Below, one piece after another: positions 1-11,654 of a stretch of 64,000 nt of DNA. A program made the position numbers and the translations under genes. The stretch spans positions 62,001-126,000 of the forward strand of contig JALJCO010003472.1 of NCBI GenBank assembly GCA_023101725.1, written 5' to 3'. How positions within the stretch are numbered: position 1 is the first letter of the stretch; every line of letters starts with the position of its first letter. The notes under the pieces are model-generated. The model worked only from the letters and a program-made list of their open reading frames with translations. It was not told the DNA's origin and did no database searches. The DNA is from Atherinomorus stipes. Taxonomy: Eukaryota; Chordata; Actinopteri; Atheriniformes; Atherinidae.

Positions 1-880
1 TGGAAGGCAGTTTCCCGATCATTTTTGTTCATTTTCAGCGCAACAAAACTGCATCTGTATATTAAAGTGCCCCTGGCATGAAATATGCATTTTTTTGAGG
101 TTTTTGATCATATGTTTTAGTTTCCCCAGCCTGCCTATGTCCCCGACGGGATTAAATTATAGATTTGTGTTTCCTTTTTCCGGGGTGTGTCTGCCTACAT
201 GGCGAAGTTAGCATTCACAAATGGGCTGATTGGCAGTTGGGCATATTTTACTCCTGGTGCAGCTTGTTACACCATGACTTCCAGCCAATTGCCCCCTCCC
301 CCCAAACTACTGTCCAAGTCCCTCCCTCCGAGATCTACGACAACATACCGACATCATGGCGTCCAGTTCACATCAGAACTGATCTGTACCTGGTGTACGA
401 AGGATAGCACCAATCTTTTTGTCCTCCCCACTGAAAAGCTTGTGGATACATTTAATTTCTGCAGGAATGTGCCGATCGAACTAACAGAAAATCTGAATTT
501 CGGGTCATGGGTGAAAGAAATAATTCAGAGAAACTTGTTACTCGAACTATGATGCTGTTTTCTTCTTAAACTGGACGTAATCGCTGCGTCTGTGTCAGGT
601 TGGTGACACCGTACGTCCTGTATAGGTCCGCAGGTCTCACAGCAACCTTTTTGCGTTTTACTCAAACATGAGTGTGTGGAGAGGTACGTGTCTGCAACCC
701 TGGAGACCGCAGGTTACTGCTGAGTGTATGGGCGAGTGTCTCCAGGTATTTGCGTATCACTCCGCCTGCTCTCCGCGAGAGCACCAGCACAATATAGTCC
801 CAACAAATGTGAAACTTCTGTTCACCAGGAACAAAAATGAATCTTACATAACAATAGTAACGCGCTGTCAGTGAAGGCCA
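1..880. other. No recognised gene; one weak zinc-finger-like ORF
   Basis: Nothing here matches a gene or repeat family I know with confidence. The only item worth naming is a plus-strand open frame at 187-552 (121 residues). Its middle has a CTWC motif followed by a stretch of hydrophobic and charged residues (STNLFVLPTEK, then FNFCRNVPIEL). That loosely recalls the zinc-binding first exon of some transposon-encoded proteins (Cys-x2-Cys, then an LF..P segment). The downstream Cys-x2-His pair needed for a THAP-like finger is not visible. It is probably a chance ORF or a decayed exon. Confidence 0.2.
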
Positions 881-995
881 GTAACGGTAACGGCGTTGTG
901 ATGATAGACTTAGTAATTAGTTAGATTAGCCCGTCACTGAAAAGTAGTGCCGTTAGTAACGGCGATTATTTCTAACGGCGTTATTCCCATCACTG
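880..995. repeat. Short repeat rich in TAACGGCG units
   Basis: The words AGTAACGGTAACGGCG, GTTAGTAACGGCG and CTAACGGCGTTATTCCC recur in about 110 bp. This resembles the terminal part of a nonautonomous DNA transposon common in fish genomes. It abuts the truncated end of the adjoining Tc1 relic. No second end was found, so it is a fragment. Confidence 0.4.
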
Positions 996-1788
996 GACCT
1001 GACCAACTGCAGCAACCTCAGATCATAACACCGCCCCCACAGGCTTGTACAGTAGGTACTAGGCATGATGGGTGCATCACTTCACCTGCTTCTCTTCTTA
1101 CCCTGATTCGCCCATCACTCTGGAACAGGGTAAATCTGGACTCATCAGACCACATGAACTTCTTCCATTGCTCCACAGTCCAATCTTTATGCTCCCTAGC
1201 AAATTAAGCCTTTTCTTCCGGATAGCCTCACTGATTAGTGGTTTTCTTACGGCTACACAGCTGTTCAGTCCCAATCCCTTGAGTTCCCTTCGCATTGTGC
1301 TTGTGGAAATGCTCTTACTTTCAGTATCAAACATAGCCCTGAGTTATACTGTTGTTTTTCTTCGATTTGATCTCACCACATGTTTAAGTGATCGCCGATC
1401 ACGATCATTCAGGATTTTTTTTCCGGCCACATTTCTTCCTTGAAGATGATGGGTCCCCACTATCCTTCCAGTTTTTAATAATGCGTTGGACAGTTCTTAA
1501 CCCAATTTTAGTAGTTTCTGCAATCTCTTTAGATGTTTTCTCTGCTTGATGCATGCCAATGATTTGACCCTCTTTAAACAGACTAACATCTTTTCCACGA
1601 CCACGGGATGTGTCTTTCCACATGGTTGTTTAGGAAATGAGAAGCAACTCATTGCACCAGTTGGGGTTCAATAACTTGTTGCCAGCTGAAAGATAATCGC
1701 CCATGCAGTAATTATCCAATAGGAGGCTCATAGCTATTTGCTTACCTAAATCCAGGTGGCGACTTTTTTTCTTTGGCTAGGCAGTGTA
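990..1788 (-). pseudogene. Tc1-like transposase relic (5' half of a Tc1/mariner element)
   Basis: The coding strand is minus. The terminal repeat begins at 1788 (TACACTGCCTAGCCAAAG read on minus), followed by an untranslated leader and an ATG at 1621-1623. The first frame (1623-1405, 72 residues) is a Tc1 N-terminal DNA-binding region: a paired-type helix-turn-helix with KTSKEIAETTKIGLRTVQRI, then a basic GRKK linker. A second block (1334-1098) lies in another frame and resembles the second helix-turn-helix and the approach to the catalytic core (RRELKGLGLN, then RKKRLNLL). At least one frameshift separates the blocks. The DD34E catalytic core and the other terminal repeat are missing because the element stops near 990. 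In intact families the protein cuts and pastes its own element at TA dinucleotides; this copy cannot. Confidence 0.88.
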
Positions 1789-1997
1789 TGTTAGCAACAG
1801 CTCAGGCACCTGAAAGTATTGGATATAAGATAACAAAACACTGAGTTTTCTTCATTTAAAAAACAAGTTCAATGAATTTTTTTTTAGTTAGTACTCGTCT
1901 CACATCAAGTAATTTCAAGCTCTTATATTTTTCTTTTTTATCATGAAGATTTTTCTGATGCACCGGAGCAGGAATCACCATCTTCTAACCTCTTGGG

Positions 1998-2047
1998 TTT
2001 CTGTCCTGCAGGTTTTAAACATTTCCCCGCTGCGGCACACCTGATTT
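1998..2047. mobile_element. Truncated fragment of the 200-bp hAT-type MITE seen at 33.5 and 56.4 kb
   Basis: The words TCCTGCAGGTTTT, TTTCCC and GCACACCTGATTTAG match the inner terminal region of the MITE at 33554-33754 (and, more distantly, 56398-56600). Only about 50 bp are present. The fragment runs directly into the start of another element at 2048. Confidence 0.45.
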
Positions 2048-2400
2048 AGGCCGAGTCCACACGGAGCTGAAGCCGGTTTAGGTGTGAAACCGATAGCACA
2101 ATCCGGGAAAAGGTTTCACGATCCCCATGAATCCGCTGTAGCACATCATACAAGGCTGTGGGTGGCGTTATGATGATTAAGTATCACTCCAAACCTAGAA
2201 CAAGACACGGCGCATGCGCAAATAAAGACTCACTGCGTGTCGCTGGAAATCAACAAAGGAAGAGCAGAAAGGCAGAGATGGCTGAGGATTTACGAGGCAA
2301 ACGCTAAAGATTTCTACACAGTTGAAAACAGTCGCTCTCCGACGCCATTGCTGTTGTGATTAGACTAACGCGTGTTGGCGTGTCATTGCGGTCGGACTTT
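2048..2400. mobile_element. Partial hAT-like nonautonomous element (one end)
   Basis: It begins GGCCGAGTCCACACGGAGC, a terminus of the 'GTCCACACGG' type found on nonautonomous hAT-like elements in fish, followed by a CCGGTTTaggtgtGAAACCG inverted motif. The interior is CpG-richer than its surroundings. I did not find the opposite terminus, so the right limit is approximate. Confidence 0.4.
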
Positions 2401-3059
2401 GCTAAAGGCTATCTGTTAGCAACATGTGCATTTCAGACAGTGAGCTATGTTTATCAGACAAGACAGCATTTAGAAAATAAATAAACTTGCAGGTAATGGC
2501 AAGGTTGTGGTTGCCGCCCTCAGTGTTGCTGCAGAAGTTTTACTTTAAATCCATTTGTTTGAAAACCCAGACCTGAGTGCTCAGCAGTCACTCACTCAGC
2601 ACCACTCACGCAGTTGAATCAGCAAGGGAGGGGGTGAGAGCGGCGCGGAGGGTGGAAGGAGAGAGAGGGGGGGACATGTCAACATTTCTGCTTCTGGGAA
2701 TGAAAAAAAAAGGAGGAAAAACAATTAAACTTTTTGTGCATTAAATGATATCAAAATAATTAAGATTGATGTTTCTGTTCTCTGTCTCTTCCTCATATTC
2801 TCAAATGCCAATTAAAGCAAAGGAAACCCAGCTAATGTCTGTGTAATTGGCCCTGCAGGATTATTAGAAAGACCAAACCCCTGAAGGAAAGACTATTTAG
2901 ATTAATATCCACTGACTGCTATGTTTTTATCCCTTTTTAATTCATCATTTGATTCAATTTCTTTCCTGAAACCAAACACAGACTGTAGGTGTATTGTTTG
3001 TGTGTATTTCAGGGATTACATCTTTTTGTGTCTCCCTACGGGTGTCAGCAGAGCCTTAC
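2400..3059. other. Unassigned spacer
   Basis: AT-rich DNA with a purine-rich patch at 2620-2720 (GGAGAGAGAGGGGGGG type). No coding region or clear repeat recognised. Confidence 0.5.
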
Positions 3060-3258
3060 TTTTTTTTTTTTAAGGATTTTTGGGCACTAGTGGCCTTTAT
3101 GTGACAGTGTACAGTGACAGGAAAGGGGCAGAGAGAGTGGGGAGTGACATGCAGCAAAGGGACCTGGACCGGGAATCGAACCGGGGCCGACTGCACTGAG
3201 GAACTATAGCCTCTGTTCATGGGGCGGCTGCTCAACCAACTGAGCTAATCACCACCCC
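3060..3258 (-). mobile_element. tRNA-derived SINE
   Basis: On the minus strand the head reads GGTGATTAGCTCAGTTGGTT (A box, 3229-3253) and then CCCCGGTTCGATTCCCGG (B box, about 3170-3187), the two internal RNA polymerase III promoter elements of a tRNA gene. A unique body follows (GTCACTCCCCACTCTCTC), ending in a poly-A tail that appears as T(12) at 3060-3071 on the plus strand. The head folds poorly as a real tRNA and is followed by a body and tail, so this is a SINE and not a tRNA gene. Mobilisation would depend on a partner LINE. Confidence 0.85.
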
Positions 3259-4102
3259 AGCAGAGCTTTACTTAATCCACACACTGATATGAAAATATGG
3301 CCACAGTGACATAACAACAGAAACTCTGACAAAACAAATGAACGCTTCACATTTGTTGTGATGGATTGTAAAGCTGAGGCAATTTTCAAACCATGGAAGC
3401 AGTTTTTCACATTTTTCAAGACTAAATGACCCCTCAATTCAGGGGAGATTAATCTAAATTTTACCTGCAGTGAAAAGTGAGAACGTTCATCTGTTTTCAT
3501 CCAACATAACAAACCACAATGAAAATGATCACAGCAAAATGACACCGTGAGCCAGAAAGAAATATACGTTGAGGACTGTGATCTGAAGTGCTACTGAAAT
3601 ACAGCCAGCAGGAGTGAAATGAAGAGGACAAAAAGCCAATTGTCAGCTCATCCAGAACTCTCAACAGTTCATCAGCAGAGCTAGCAGGCTTTACCAAATG
3701 ATCCGTTCAGTCTCATCTCTTCCCTCACTTCACAATGGTGTTCATTTTATCAGATCAGGACAAGGAGATCAACACAGCATATTTCTGACTGTTACAAGTC
3801 AGTGCACTTAACCTATATGATAAAAAAAATGAAGAAATGCAAAGTAAAGCCTATTTCACTTCAGAGTTTTATGCATCAGGACATGAGGAATAAACACAAT
3901 TAATTATCATCTGTACCTTACCAGGTCTTAACCCTTTAACTGCCTGTAGAGCAAAATTTTCAGTGACTAGAAGGAATTTTTAAAAAATCTTATGGGAATA
4001 AACCTGCCTGAGCTATCTCTACCACTTGGTGTGGGCATGCAATGCAAAAGTAGGTATTTTCTTTCTCATTACTCTTTTAAAGATCAGCCATTTCATTGTT
4101 GC
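3259..4102. other. Unassigned spacer
   Basis: The minus-strand open frames at 3249-3697 have no recognisable motif, and their composition is like the surrounding DNA. Nothing supported. Confidence 0.5.
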
Positions 4103-4300
4103 TACAGTTGTGTGAAAAAGTGTTTGCCCCCTTCCTGATTTCTTACTTTTTTGCATGCTTGTCACATTTAAATGTTTCAGATCATCAAACAAATTTAAAT
4201 GTGAGACAAAGATAACACAATTAAACAGAAAATGCAGTTTTTAAATGAATATTTTTATGAGTAAGGGAGGAAAAAATCCAAACATCCAAGGCCCTGTGCG
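4103..4300. mobile_element. Tc1/mariner-type MITE fragment
   Basis: It starts TACAGTTGTGTGAAAAAGTG at a TA dinucleotide, the terminus of a very common fish nonautonomous element. The typical body word TTTCAGATCATCAAACAAAT is present. The copy runs into the poly-A and (CA)n tract at 4300, where the second terminus would be expected (a partial GGCCCTGTGCGAAAAA is visible). A second terminus of the same family lies at 23996-24022. Confidence 0.65.
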
Positions 4301-4301
4301 A

Positions 4302-4350
<49 letters not shown>
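4300..4350. repeat. Poly-A run followed by (CA)n microsatellite
   Basis: A(18) at about 4301-4318 followed by roughly 16 CA units to 4350. It may have grown from the A-rich end of the MITE. Confidence 0.95.
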
Positions 4351-4351
<1 letters not shown>

Positions 4352-4835
4352 TCAAATTGCTCGGCTCCCATCGGCATGCAGTGGGAACACCAGACCCGGG
4401 TGGACCTGCAAATTTACGTGATGATGCCGGGCGGTGCCTACATTGAGACATTGCGCCAGTCGCGTCTCATATAAAGTACCAAAACAACTCTGCTTTGGCC
4501 ACAAATTCACGTTGCCTGGATTCCATTTGCACTAGAAAATCATCCGCTGGTTTTCCTCCATTTTGGGGACAGACAAAGGTGAATCAAGAAAGCACATTGA
4601 CTTTGGCCTGACCCACTCTCTCCTGATTTCTGTCACATGGCTGACATAATCAACGCTAACCCCGTGTGATGGCATTACCAGACACGCAGCAGTGGGGACA
4701 GAGGCCAGCTGGCCAGCAGGTGATCACACTTGGCTTTTTTTTTGTCAATGGGAAAGGAGCCAAATGCCGATTATGAGCAGGTCGATGTGTGTTTAAAAAA
4801 CCCGCTAATGTCAGTGGGAAAGCTCAGTGCATAGA

Positions 4836-4876
4836 CAACTGTGCAATGACAATAAAGGTTCTGAATCTCTGAATAT
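4836..4876 (+). mobile_element. LINE 3' tail relic
   Basis: GTGCAATGACAATAAAGG followed by TTCTGAATCTCTGAAT is the characteristic 3' end of a fish non-LTR retrotransposon. The same ACAATAAA signal occurs at the 3' end of the LINE at 20258. No body is recognisable upstream. Confidence 0.45.
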
Positions 4877-5021
4877 TGAAAGTCTCTCCATCTGTCCATG
4901 AACATGTTCATAGGCTCTAAAAGTTAGATTGGTGAATATGGTCTCTTCCTGTGTTGAAAGGAGGTGCCAGCTGGTAAACGCCAAAAAAGGCCTTTAAAAA
5001 GACATGCGTCATGAGTTAAAA

Positions 5022-5185
5022 AGTCGCGAGTGACGCGACTGGCGCTGCGGGTAACTGCAGCCACCAGCCAAGCCGAGCATGCACAAACCGATGCTATAAT
5101 GTTGTTTACTATGCTGATGAAAATTTTTTCTTTGTAGTGCCACTTTTTCGTGGTCTTTCAGTAGATCATCACCCACTAGCATTAA
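5022..5185 (-). mobile_element. Partial copy of the 17616-18302 element
   Basis: Read on plus, this stretch matches the reverse complement of about 18115-18275. Shared words in order include GTCGCGA, GGTAACTGCAGCCAC, AGCCAAGCCG, TGCACAAAC, GTTTACT, TTTCAGTAGATCAT. The terminal repeat is missing, so it is an internal fragment about 13 kb from its sister. Confidence 0.65.
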
Positions 5186-5800
5186 AAAACTGCGCATGCA
5201 TGTGTATTTTTTCATAAATCCTGCTTCTAGTTCCTTTGAAGAATGAATAAAAATAGATTATAATAAAGATGTGCACTGAAATGTGTCATATATGCACAGC
5301 TTTGCAAATGGGCAATTATTATTCCCAAACTCAGACAGTGAGCCTGCAGTCTGGTCCGATGATCACATCAGATCACATCAGATCCCATCATCATGGTGCT
5401 GTGGCAACAGGGTGAAGCTGTACACCTAAATTTTCATCTCTCCTTACACAACATCTGCAGTTTGTAAAGCAAATTGCCAAAAACATCCTTTTAAGATGCA
5501 GCGTGCTGATGGAGTGAGTGGTGCATCTGATTAAATAAAACCTCCTGGTGAGTGTAAAAGTTGGTCAGTCGTGATACTAACCAGCACGTCCGGGCATGTC
5601 CTGCTTCTGTGTCTTAAGAAAACTAATAATTTTAATGAAAAACCACTGTTGTAGAAAATGTTCATTATTACAAGAGATGCACAAATAATGCACAACAGCC
5701 ACTCTTTGTTGGGTGCACGGCCCACGGAGCTGCTCTGTAAGATGATGGAGTCGCTTCCTACCTGATGAAAACATTCCTGTAATCTTTTTTTTCTTTTTTC
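5186..5800. other. Unassigned spacer
   Basis: A short direct triplication (GATCACATCA, GATCACATCA, GATCCCATCA) lies at 5359-5390. No gene or family recognised. Confidence 0.5.
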
Positions 5801-6900
5801 ATTTATTCATCCATATCATTTTTTTTTTTTACTGTACACAGTCCTACAACAAATGAAGTACTACATAATATGTCAACAAGGATGAAGGGAGCATGGAGAA
5901 GACGATGTCTTATGTTACTTGCCAGAAAAAAACAACTTAAGTAGGTAACCAAGCAGCAGTCTTTCCGCAGTCCATAAACAACTCTAATAATTTTCCCCAC
6001 CAAACTATTTCGTTTACAGTTTCACTATCACTTTAAACCTAGACTAATTTATAGAATTTACACGATTTGCAGATTACAAACATATTTTTTAACTGATTGT
6101 GGAAAATTTTAACATAATTTCTGAGGAGTTCCATAATCTCACTCCAGAGACCATAAAACCCCTTTGTCTCAATGAGGTCCTTGAGAAGGGTACACCGAAA
6201 AATCCTTTTCTTCGGCTTTAAAATCTGTGATTATGGTGAATTTATTAAAAATGTGTTTTGGTAATACATTGTTCCTAACTTTCCACATAGTTAAGATAAT
6301 CTGAAGTTTAACAAAACCTTGAAATTTCATTATGTTCAACTTAACAAAAAGATGATTTGTGTGATCTCTGGAGTCTTTATGGCAGATGATTCTCACAGCC
6401 TGAAGCAGTACAATCTTTCAATTGCTTTGCTGCACGCATTGCCCAACACCTCAGTGCAATGTGAAAAATAAGGAACATGAGGAGTATATATATAAAAGTA
6501 ATAATGAAGCCTCACTCAGAGTATAATTAACTTTCTGCAGAATACCAATACATTCAACTTTAGTCTGAATACTCAGCATGATGCTGCCAACTTAATTTTT
6601 CATCTAACTTCCAGAAATTTTTTTCCTTGACTCTTCCAATGCTTACATCATCAATAATAAATTTAAATTTCCTTATATTTATATAGATAATTTATTCTTA
6701 TCAAACCATTGTTTTGTTTTAATCTTGTAGTTGAATTTCAATGAACTGAACAACAGAAGACAACGCAAAAAGTGGTTTTGTTCAAACATGACAACACTCA
6801 TTTGTTCGTAAAAGTACTCCTGAATGTTTGCTAGATTTGTTATTGAAAAAAAATTCAGGATCTGAAGATTTTCATAGATGTCACGATCTTTGTAAAAAGT
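5800..6900 (-). pseudogene. LINE (L2/CR1-type) reverse transcriptase C-terminal relic
   Basis: The clearest part is the minus frame 6396-6169, with MRIICHKDSRDHTNHLF and then KVRNNVLPKHI. This corresponds to the post-RT region of fish L2/CR1-like ORF2 proteins (pattern RIIC, then HT..LF, then K.RN.LLP). Immediately upstream on minus (about 6400-6540), out of frame, a segment reads like the preceding strand (GVGQCVQ, VLLQAVRIIC), so at least one frameshift separates them. The RT catalytic motifs are not visible in what remains. The stretch 6130-5800 would be the ORF end and 3' region. Neutral decay is evident from frameshifts and AT enrichment. The outer limits are approximate. Confidence 0.65.
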
Positions 6901-8330
6901 TTAATGAGCTCTGTTTAGGTACCATCAGCTTGAGATATGGACTTTGGCCCAATGTAACACTGCACTTTTTTCCTTTTTCGTTCAAACTTTGCAGCAAATA
7001 ACTCTACTAGCCATGTGTGTTGTCTCAAATGTGATTTTGCTGCAAAAGCGCTTCATGTTAGCCATTATAGTCAGGACCAAGTTTATCAACTTTTGTGGCA
7101 AATGACACTGTGTAGGAGTTCTCTCTCTGCTGGTAACACTCTGAGTCAATGCAGAAAATGGCCATGAAGTTCTGCAGTTAGTCAAGTTTCCTGGCTGGAA
7201 AACAATGTCACGCCTTTTGCCTCCAACAGACAAGAGTCATCACTCATGCGTTTGCTGGATGTCCTTGTCAGTTTAACAAAAACATAATGTTGTTTGCTGG
7301 CATTTGAACAAATGATTGATGACCAGTTTTTCCTTTGCAGATCTTTCTATAAAATCAAACTACCTTTAAAGAAGAGGGATGTTGCTGCAGTGATCATTTA
7401 TTCCATGTAAGCATGCTTATTCCTTGCTGTGGAAGAACGTTTTCATGTCACGAGAATTCTTATCTTACCACCTGCAGGTTAATGTGCATGCATAACATAC
7501 TATATGTTGTGTTCTGTATATTTTTGGGATCTATCTCTGCAAGAGGCTTTTGTCTTCCCCAAGAAAGAGCCATTTGTGTGTACAGGCAACTGACTACACC
7601 GTGTGAATATTTGTGCTCTTGAGGCCCTCTCTTCTCCTTCTTGGCGGTCTAAACTTGTCAGCTTCTGCACTTTAGAGATGAAAGCTTTTGTTAAAACAAA
7701 CACCAACTGTAAACTGTAACCGCCTCTGGAAAGCATGCTGCCTGTTAGCTGAAGGTAAACACATCGTGGGTGTTTATACCAGAAACAAGTGGCAGATTTC
7801 TTTTGTGTAGGGGCCTTGAAAGCAGCAGGGATTTTTTTTTCTCATCTCAGTGACAGTTAAGCAGACATCTTTCCCCCTTTGCTTGTCTGAGAAATGGCAA
7901 GTGTTGTCACTGACAGTCACTGACTGTCACCAATAACCGCTGTTTCCATTAGAAACTCTAATGGTGGCTAACAGTCTCCATCTGTGCTAGCTAACCACGC
8001 CAGGGAGCCCTCAAGAGATCAGTATGTGTGGGAATGGTTGCCTTTTCGTCTCTGGGACCAGAGAGTAACAGGATTGTCACCTTTAGGGACCTTTTCCATT
8101 ACAGTTAATAAGTCAGGATGGATACTGGTTGATGAGCCCAAGGCTGGCACAAATCCAGCCAGACGGTACTTTGTTTTTATCAACAGCAATTGTTGAGGGG
8201 AGACAGTGTGGCTCACTATATCAACATAATTTACTGTCATCTCTGTGAGAGAAATTTTTCCAACTTTATAGAGTTTCATGTACAAAGCTAATCTTGCTTA
8301 AGAAGAAGAGAAAGATGGATTTTAATTTTA
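6900..8330. other. Unassigned spacer
   Basis: Several frames of 60-80 codons on both strands overlap each other, with no conserved motif. A small inverted motif, CACTGACAGTCACTGACTGTCACC, lies near 7908-7931. At 8330-8460 a sequence resembling a minus-strand LINE 3' tail (AAAGTGCTGCACAAAC on minus) is possible but too short to call. Confidence 0.4.
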
Positions 8331-8492
8331 TTAGTTTAGTTTGTGCAGCACTTTTTCAGAGCAAATTAACCAAGTGCATCATAATGATAGAAATAAAAGA
8401 CATAAGAAACATGCAATAGATGTGACAAGCTAATGGAAAACATATAATATAAAAATAAAAAAGATTTTGAAAAAAGCAAGTTTAAATAAATC

Positions 8493-9879
8493 TTAAAGGA
8501 GCCCTATCATGAAAAATGGACTTTTAAGAGCTTTTCAGCATGTCAGTGTGTTATTTCCTCATCAAGAAACTATTTAAATCGTTATTTTTCTTCATTCATG
8601 CATATTTGAGTAATCTACATGAATATTTAAACCAAGCGCTACCTCCCTGCAAACGGCTGACTACCCACCGCGTTACGTATGAACGTGGCACCAATCACGA
8701 AAGTCGCAATGCGCACGCTCAGTATCGTAGCAAGACGCCCTCTGTTGAACAGAAACTCAGAGAATCCTATACACACTCTATGAGGAAGAAACTAACACCT
8801 GCAGGAAGATTTCCTCAGAGACAAGCAGCCATCAGCTAACAGACGTTTGATCCAGAGTTCAGGAGAATTTTCTTCCTTTTTTTCCCTTTTTTTTAAGCTC
8901 TAGAGGACAGCAAGTTGGGAAAAATGCAGTTACGTTCAGCGTGGGAGTTTATTTGTTGTACTGGATGAACCAACTTGCCAGAAGTGGTTGGATTATAACT
9001 TCAGGAGCAGGGGAAAAAAACTCAACTTTGTGTGTGAACTTCACTCCTGACAACTTCATGAATCTCGGGCAGTAAAGTGTTTTTTTCTCTGGGATTACTT
9101 CTGAAACCTGACGCAGTTCCTGCTATAAAAACGCGAATGGACAGACAACAACACTGGTGAGTCAACACATCTCTCAGCTCAATGCTAACTGTTAGCCTAT
9201 GATTTGTTCGCTAATTTACTTACTTGTCAGGGGTCTCTGTGGTACTTCTGTGGTACTGCGTGTACTTCAAACTCCATATCAGACTCTGGGTCGAGCGCAT
9301 ACAGCTCCATAACAGGCTGCTCCGTTTGATCCCGTTGATCGGAGTCCGATTATCCATCAATGTTTACAAGATCCATGTGAGTGCTGCTTAGCTCAGCGCT
9401 AACTGTTAGCCTATGATTTGTTCGCTGAATTACTTGCTTGTCAGGGGTCTCTGTGGTACTTCTGTGGTACTGCGTGTACTCCAAACTCCATATCAGACTC
9501 TGGGTCGAGCGCATACAGCTCCATAACAGGCTGCTCTGTTTTATCCCGTCGATCGGAGTAATTATCCATCAATGTTTACTACTAACATCCACATGAGAGC
9601 TGCCGGTGCCGGTGCTTCAGACAATTCTGTGACCCTTCAGAATAAGTGTCTCTTCCGGGGCGACGTCATGAAATGGGCGTAAAACATGCTGCAATTGGTC
9701 GAGAGCTCCGCGGTTCAGGACAGTCAGCCATCTTACTTCCGTGTTGGAAATTAGATGCATCGAAAAACTAATATTTAACACCAAATTAGTTTCTATAGTA
9801 ACGATGGGAACATATCTAGCTTATAAATGCCTGTATTTGACTTTGGAACATTTTGAAAAGCATGATACAGCTCCTCTAA
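8493..9879. mobile_element. TTAA-ended nonautonomous DNA element with internal tandem repeat
   Basis: The left end is TTAAAGGAGCCCTATCATG (8493-8511). The right end, reverse complemented, is TTAGAGGAGCTGTATCATG (9879-9861). These are inverted over 19 bp with three or four mismatches. Span about 1.39 kb with no transposase motif, so nonautonomous. The TTAA at the left end suggests a TTAA-targeting superfamily (piggyBac or Kolobok), but this is inference. The interior contains a direct tandem dimer (9184-9397 and 9398-9600). The right end is directly followed by a second TTAA-like end at 9916. Confidence 0.7.
9184..9600. repeat. Tandem dimer, 214-bp unit
   Basis: Unit one starts GCTAACTGTTAGCCTATGAT at 9184 and unit two at 9398, giving a 214-bp period. 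Both units share TGTCAGGGGTCTCTGTGGT, TCAGACTCTGGGTCGAGCGC, CCATAACAGGCTGCTC and ATTATCCATCAATGTTTAC with few differences. The high identity compared with the rest of the element implies a more recent duplication inside it. Confidence 0.92.
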
Positions 9880-9915
9880 GCTGCATCTTAAATGTGTTCA
9901 CAAAGCACACAAACC

Positions 9916-10951
9916 TTAAAGGTGCAGTGTGAAAGAATTACTGACATACTGTATAGACAAGTTTTACGGCCAAAACCATGGGGGCTGGCATGTCTGCTAG
10001 TTTCTGCTAAGGGCTTCCAGTTGCCACAGTTACGATATTTTACACAGAGACATATGCAAATGAACAACACACATACAAAGTGCTCCTGAACTCGATTATT
10101 ATAAAACGGATATTGTTAAACTCAAAATGCATTTTGGGACATTGTGCCGTACGTGGCTGCAGTGGCTTGTAAAAACAAATAAATATGAACGTTGTAAAAT
10201 TAGCAAACTTATAATAGGACAGCAGCCACGCAGCTGCATGACCAACCGAGTGCAGCTACACAGGTGCAGCCTGCAGCCTCCACCTCTCCATCCTCCGTAA
10301 CCAAAACAGGAATCATCCAGACACTGGCTTGGTTGAACATCACCTTCATGGACATTAACCTGCCGTATTTGTGTTGGCTATCAACACGAAGCCGACTGTG
10401 TCACTAAGTCTACGGTGTTCCCGTTTATCATTATGGACTCAACAAAGTACGAAAAATTATTGCTAGTTGTGACATCAGGTCATTTCATCATATTATCCTC
10501 CCAGTTCAGTGTCATAGCAGGGTGAGGAAGTAATAAAACATGTTCTTTTATAGAAATTAAATAAGAATGTTATCATTTTAGAGACATTACTATTCAATGT
10601 AAATGAGCACAGATATTACTTGACTGGAAACGCTTGGCAGAAATTGATGACTGTGGAAGTGAAACGCAAATGCCCATGAAACTAGTCTATAAAAGGAGAG
10701 ATGGCCATTTAAACAACTTGAAATGTTAAGCACAGTTGTAAATGGATGGTGGCCATCAGTGGCCAAAACTCTTTCAGGCATAAACATCTTTTCATCAGTG
10801 AGTGGAACCGGTGGACACAACAGGTAACTACTTTTGGAGCCTTTTGGGGGTTTAATCTTCCCAAACGGTGCTATTGTACCTTTCAAACAAAGTCGGAATG
10901 TTACATTTACTGTTTCTGACCTTTGATGCTGTTATGCACTACACCTTTCAA
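9916..10951. mobile_element. Possible second TTAA-type nonautonomous element
   Basis: The left end TTAAAGGTGCAGTGTG (9916) is a familiar fish MITE terminus. A candidate inverted partner is ACTACACCTTTCAAT (to about 10951; TTGAAAGGTGTAGT on minus). The match is short and imperfect, so the right border is tentative. The interior shows no coding motif. Confidence 0.4.
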
Positions 10952-11078
10952 TCCAACAAGAGTGATTTCCGTAGTCACCTTTTGTTCTGAACTGTGGGTC
11001 AACCAACAAACCATAATCAGAGGATCTCAGAGTCCTGTTACTGGTGTAACAAGTAGAGCTTCAACATAAATAACATGC

Positions 11079-11425
11079 ATTGTGGCGTGGTGGTTAGCAC
11101 TGCAGTCTCACAGTAAGAAGGTTGCTGGTTCGAGTCCAGGCCTTCCTGTGTTTGCATGTTCTTCCCATGTGCGTGGGTTCTCTCTAGGTACTCCGGCTTC
11201 CTCCCACCATCCAAAAACATGCATGTTAGGTTAATCGGTTTCTAGAAATTGCCCCTAGGCGTGAATGTGAGAGTGATTGGTTGTCTGTCTCTCTGTTGGC
11301 CCTGTGACAGACTGGCAACCTGTCCAGGGTGTACCCTGCCTCTCGCCTGATAATAGCTGGGATAGGCTCCAGCAACCCCTGCAACCCTGAACTGGTTAAG
11401 CGGTACAGAAAATGAATGAATAATC
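11079..11425 (+). mobile_element. tRNA-headed SINE with RTE-like body
   Basis: The head GGCGTGGTGGTTAGCACTGC acts as an A box and GGTTCGAGTCC (11128-11138) as a B box. The body contains the very common fish words CTCCGGCTTCCTCCCACC, AAAACATGCATGTTAGGTTA, CTGTCCAGGGTGTACCC, GGCTCCAGCAACCCC and TTAAGCGGTACAGAAAATGA, ending in a short (ATGA)n-like tail. The body is a widespread teleost repeat. The copy is nearly complete and moderately diverged. Confidence 0.88.
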
Positions 11426-11654
11426 ATTTTTATCTCCAATGAAGTGGTAACTGGCCTCATCTTGGCAATATGTCTGAGCTGTTTTTAGTCTTGAGCTTGT
11501 TTTTGGAAAAAACAAGAATGAACCAAATTATTAACATGTTGGTTCAGACAGAAATGTCTCATAGAGACGCCAGTTGGCCTTTTCCGCTGCACATTTTCAT
11601 AACCCTTCCACACGGCACGCTTTATTTGTGTTTCCTCAGGGAAAACCCATTTTT

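Noticed and set aside
3170..3258. Genuine tRNA gene
   Set aside because: A and B boxes are present, but the arms do not form a proper cloverleaf and a SINE body with poly-A tail follows.
9184..9600. CRISPR-like or satellite array
   Set aside because: Only two units of 214 bp, inside a transposable element and in a vertebrate-like sequence; there are no spacers.
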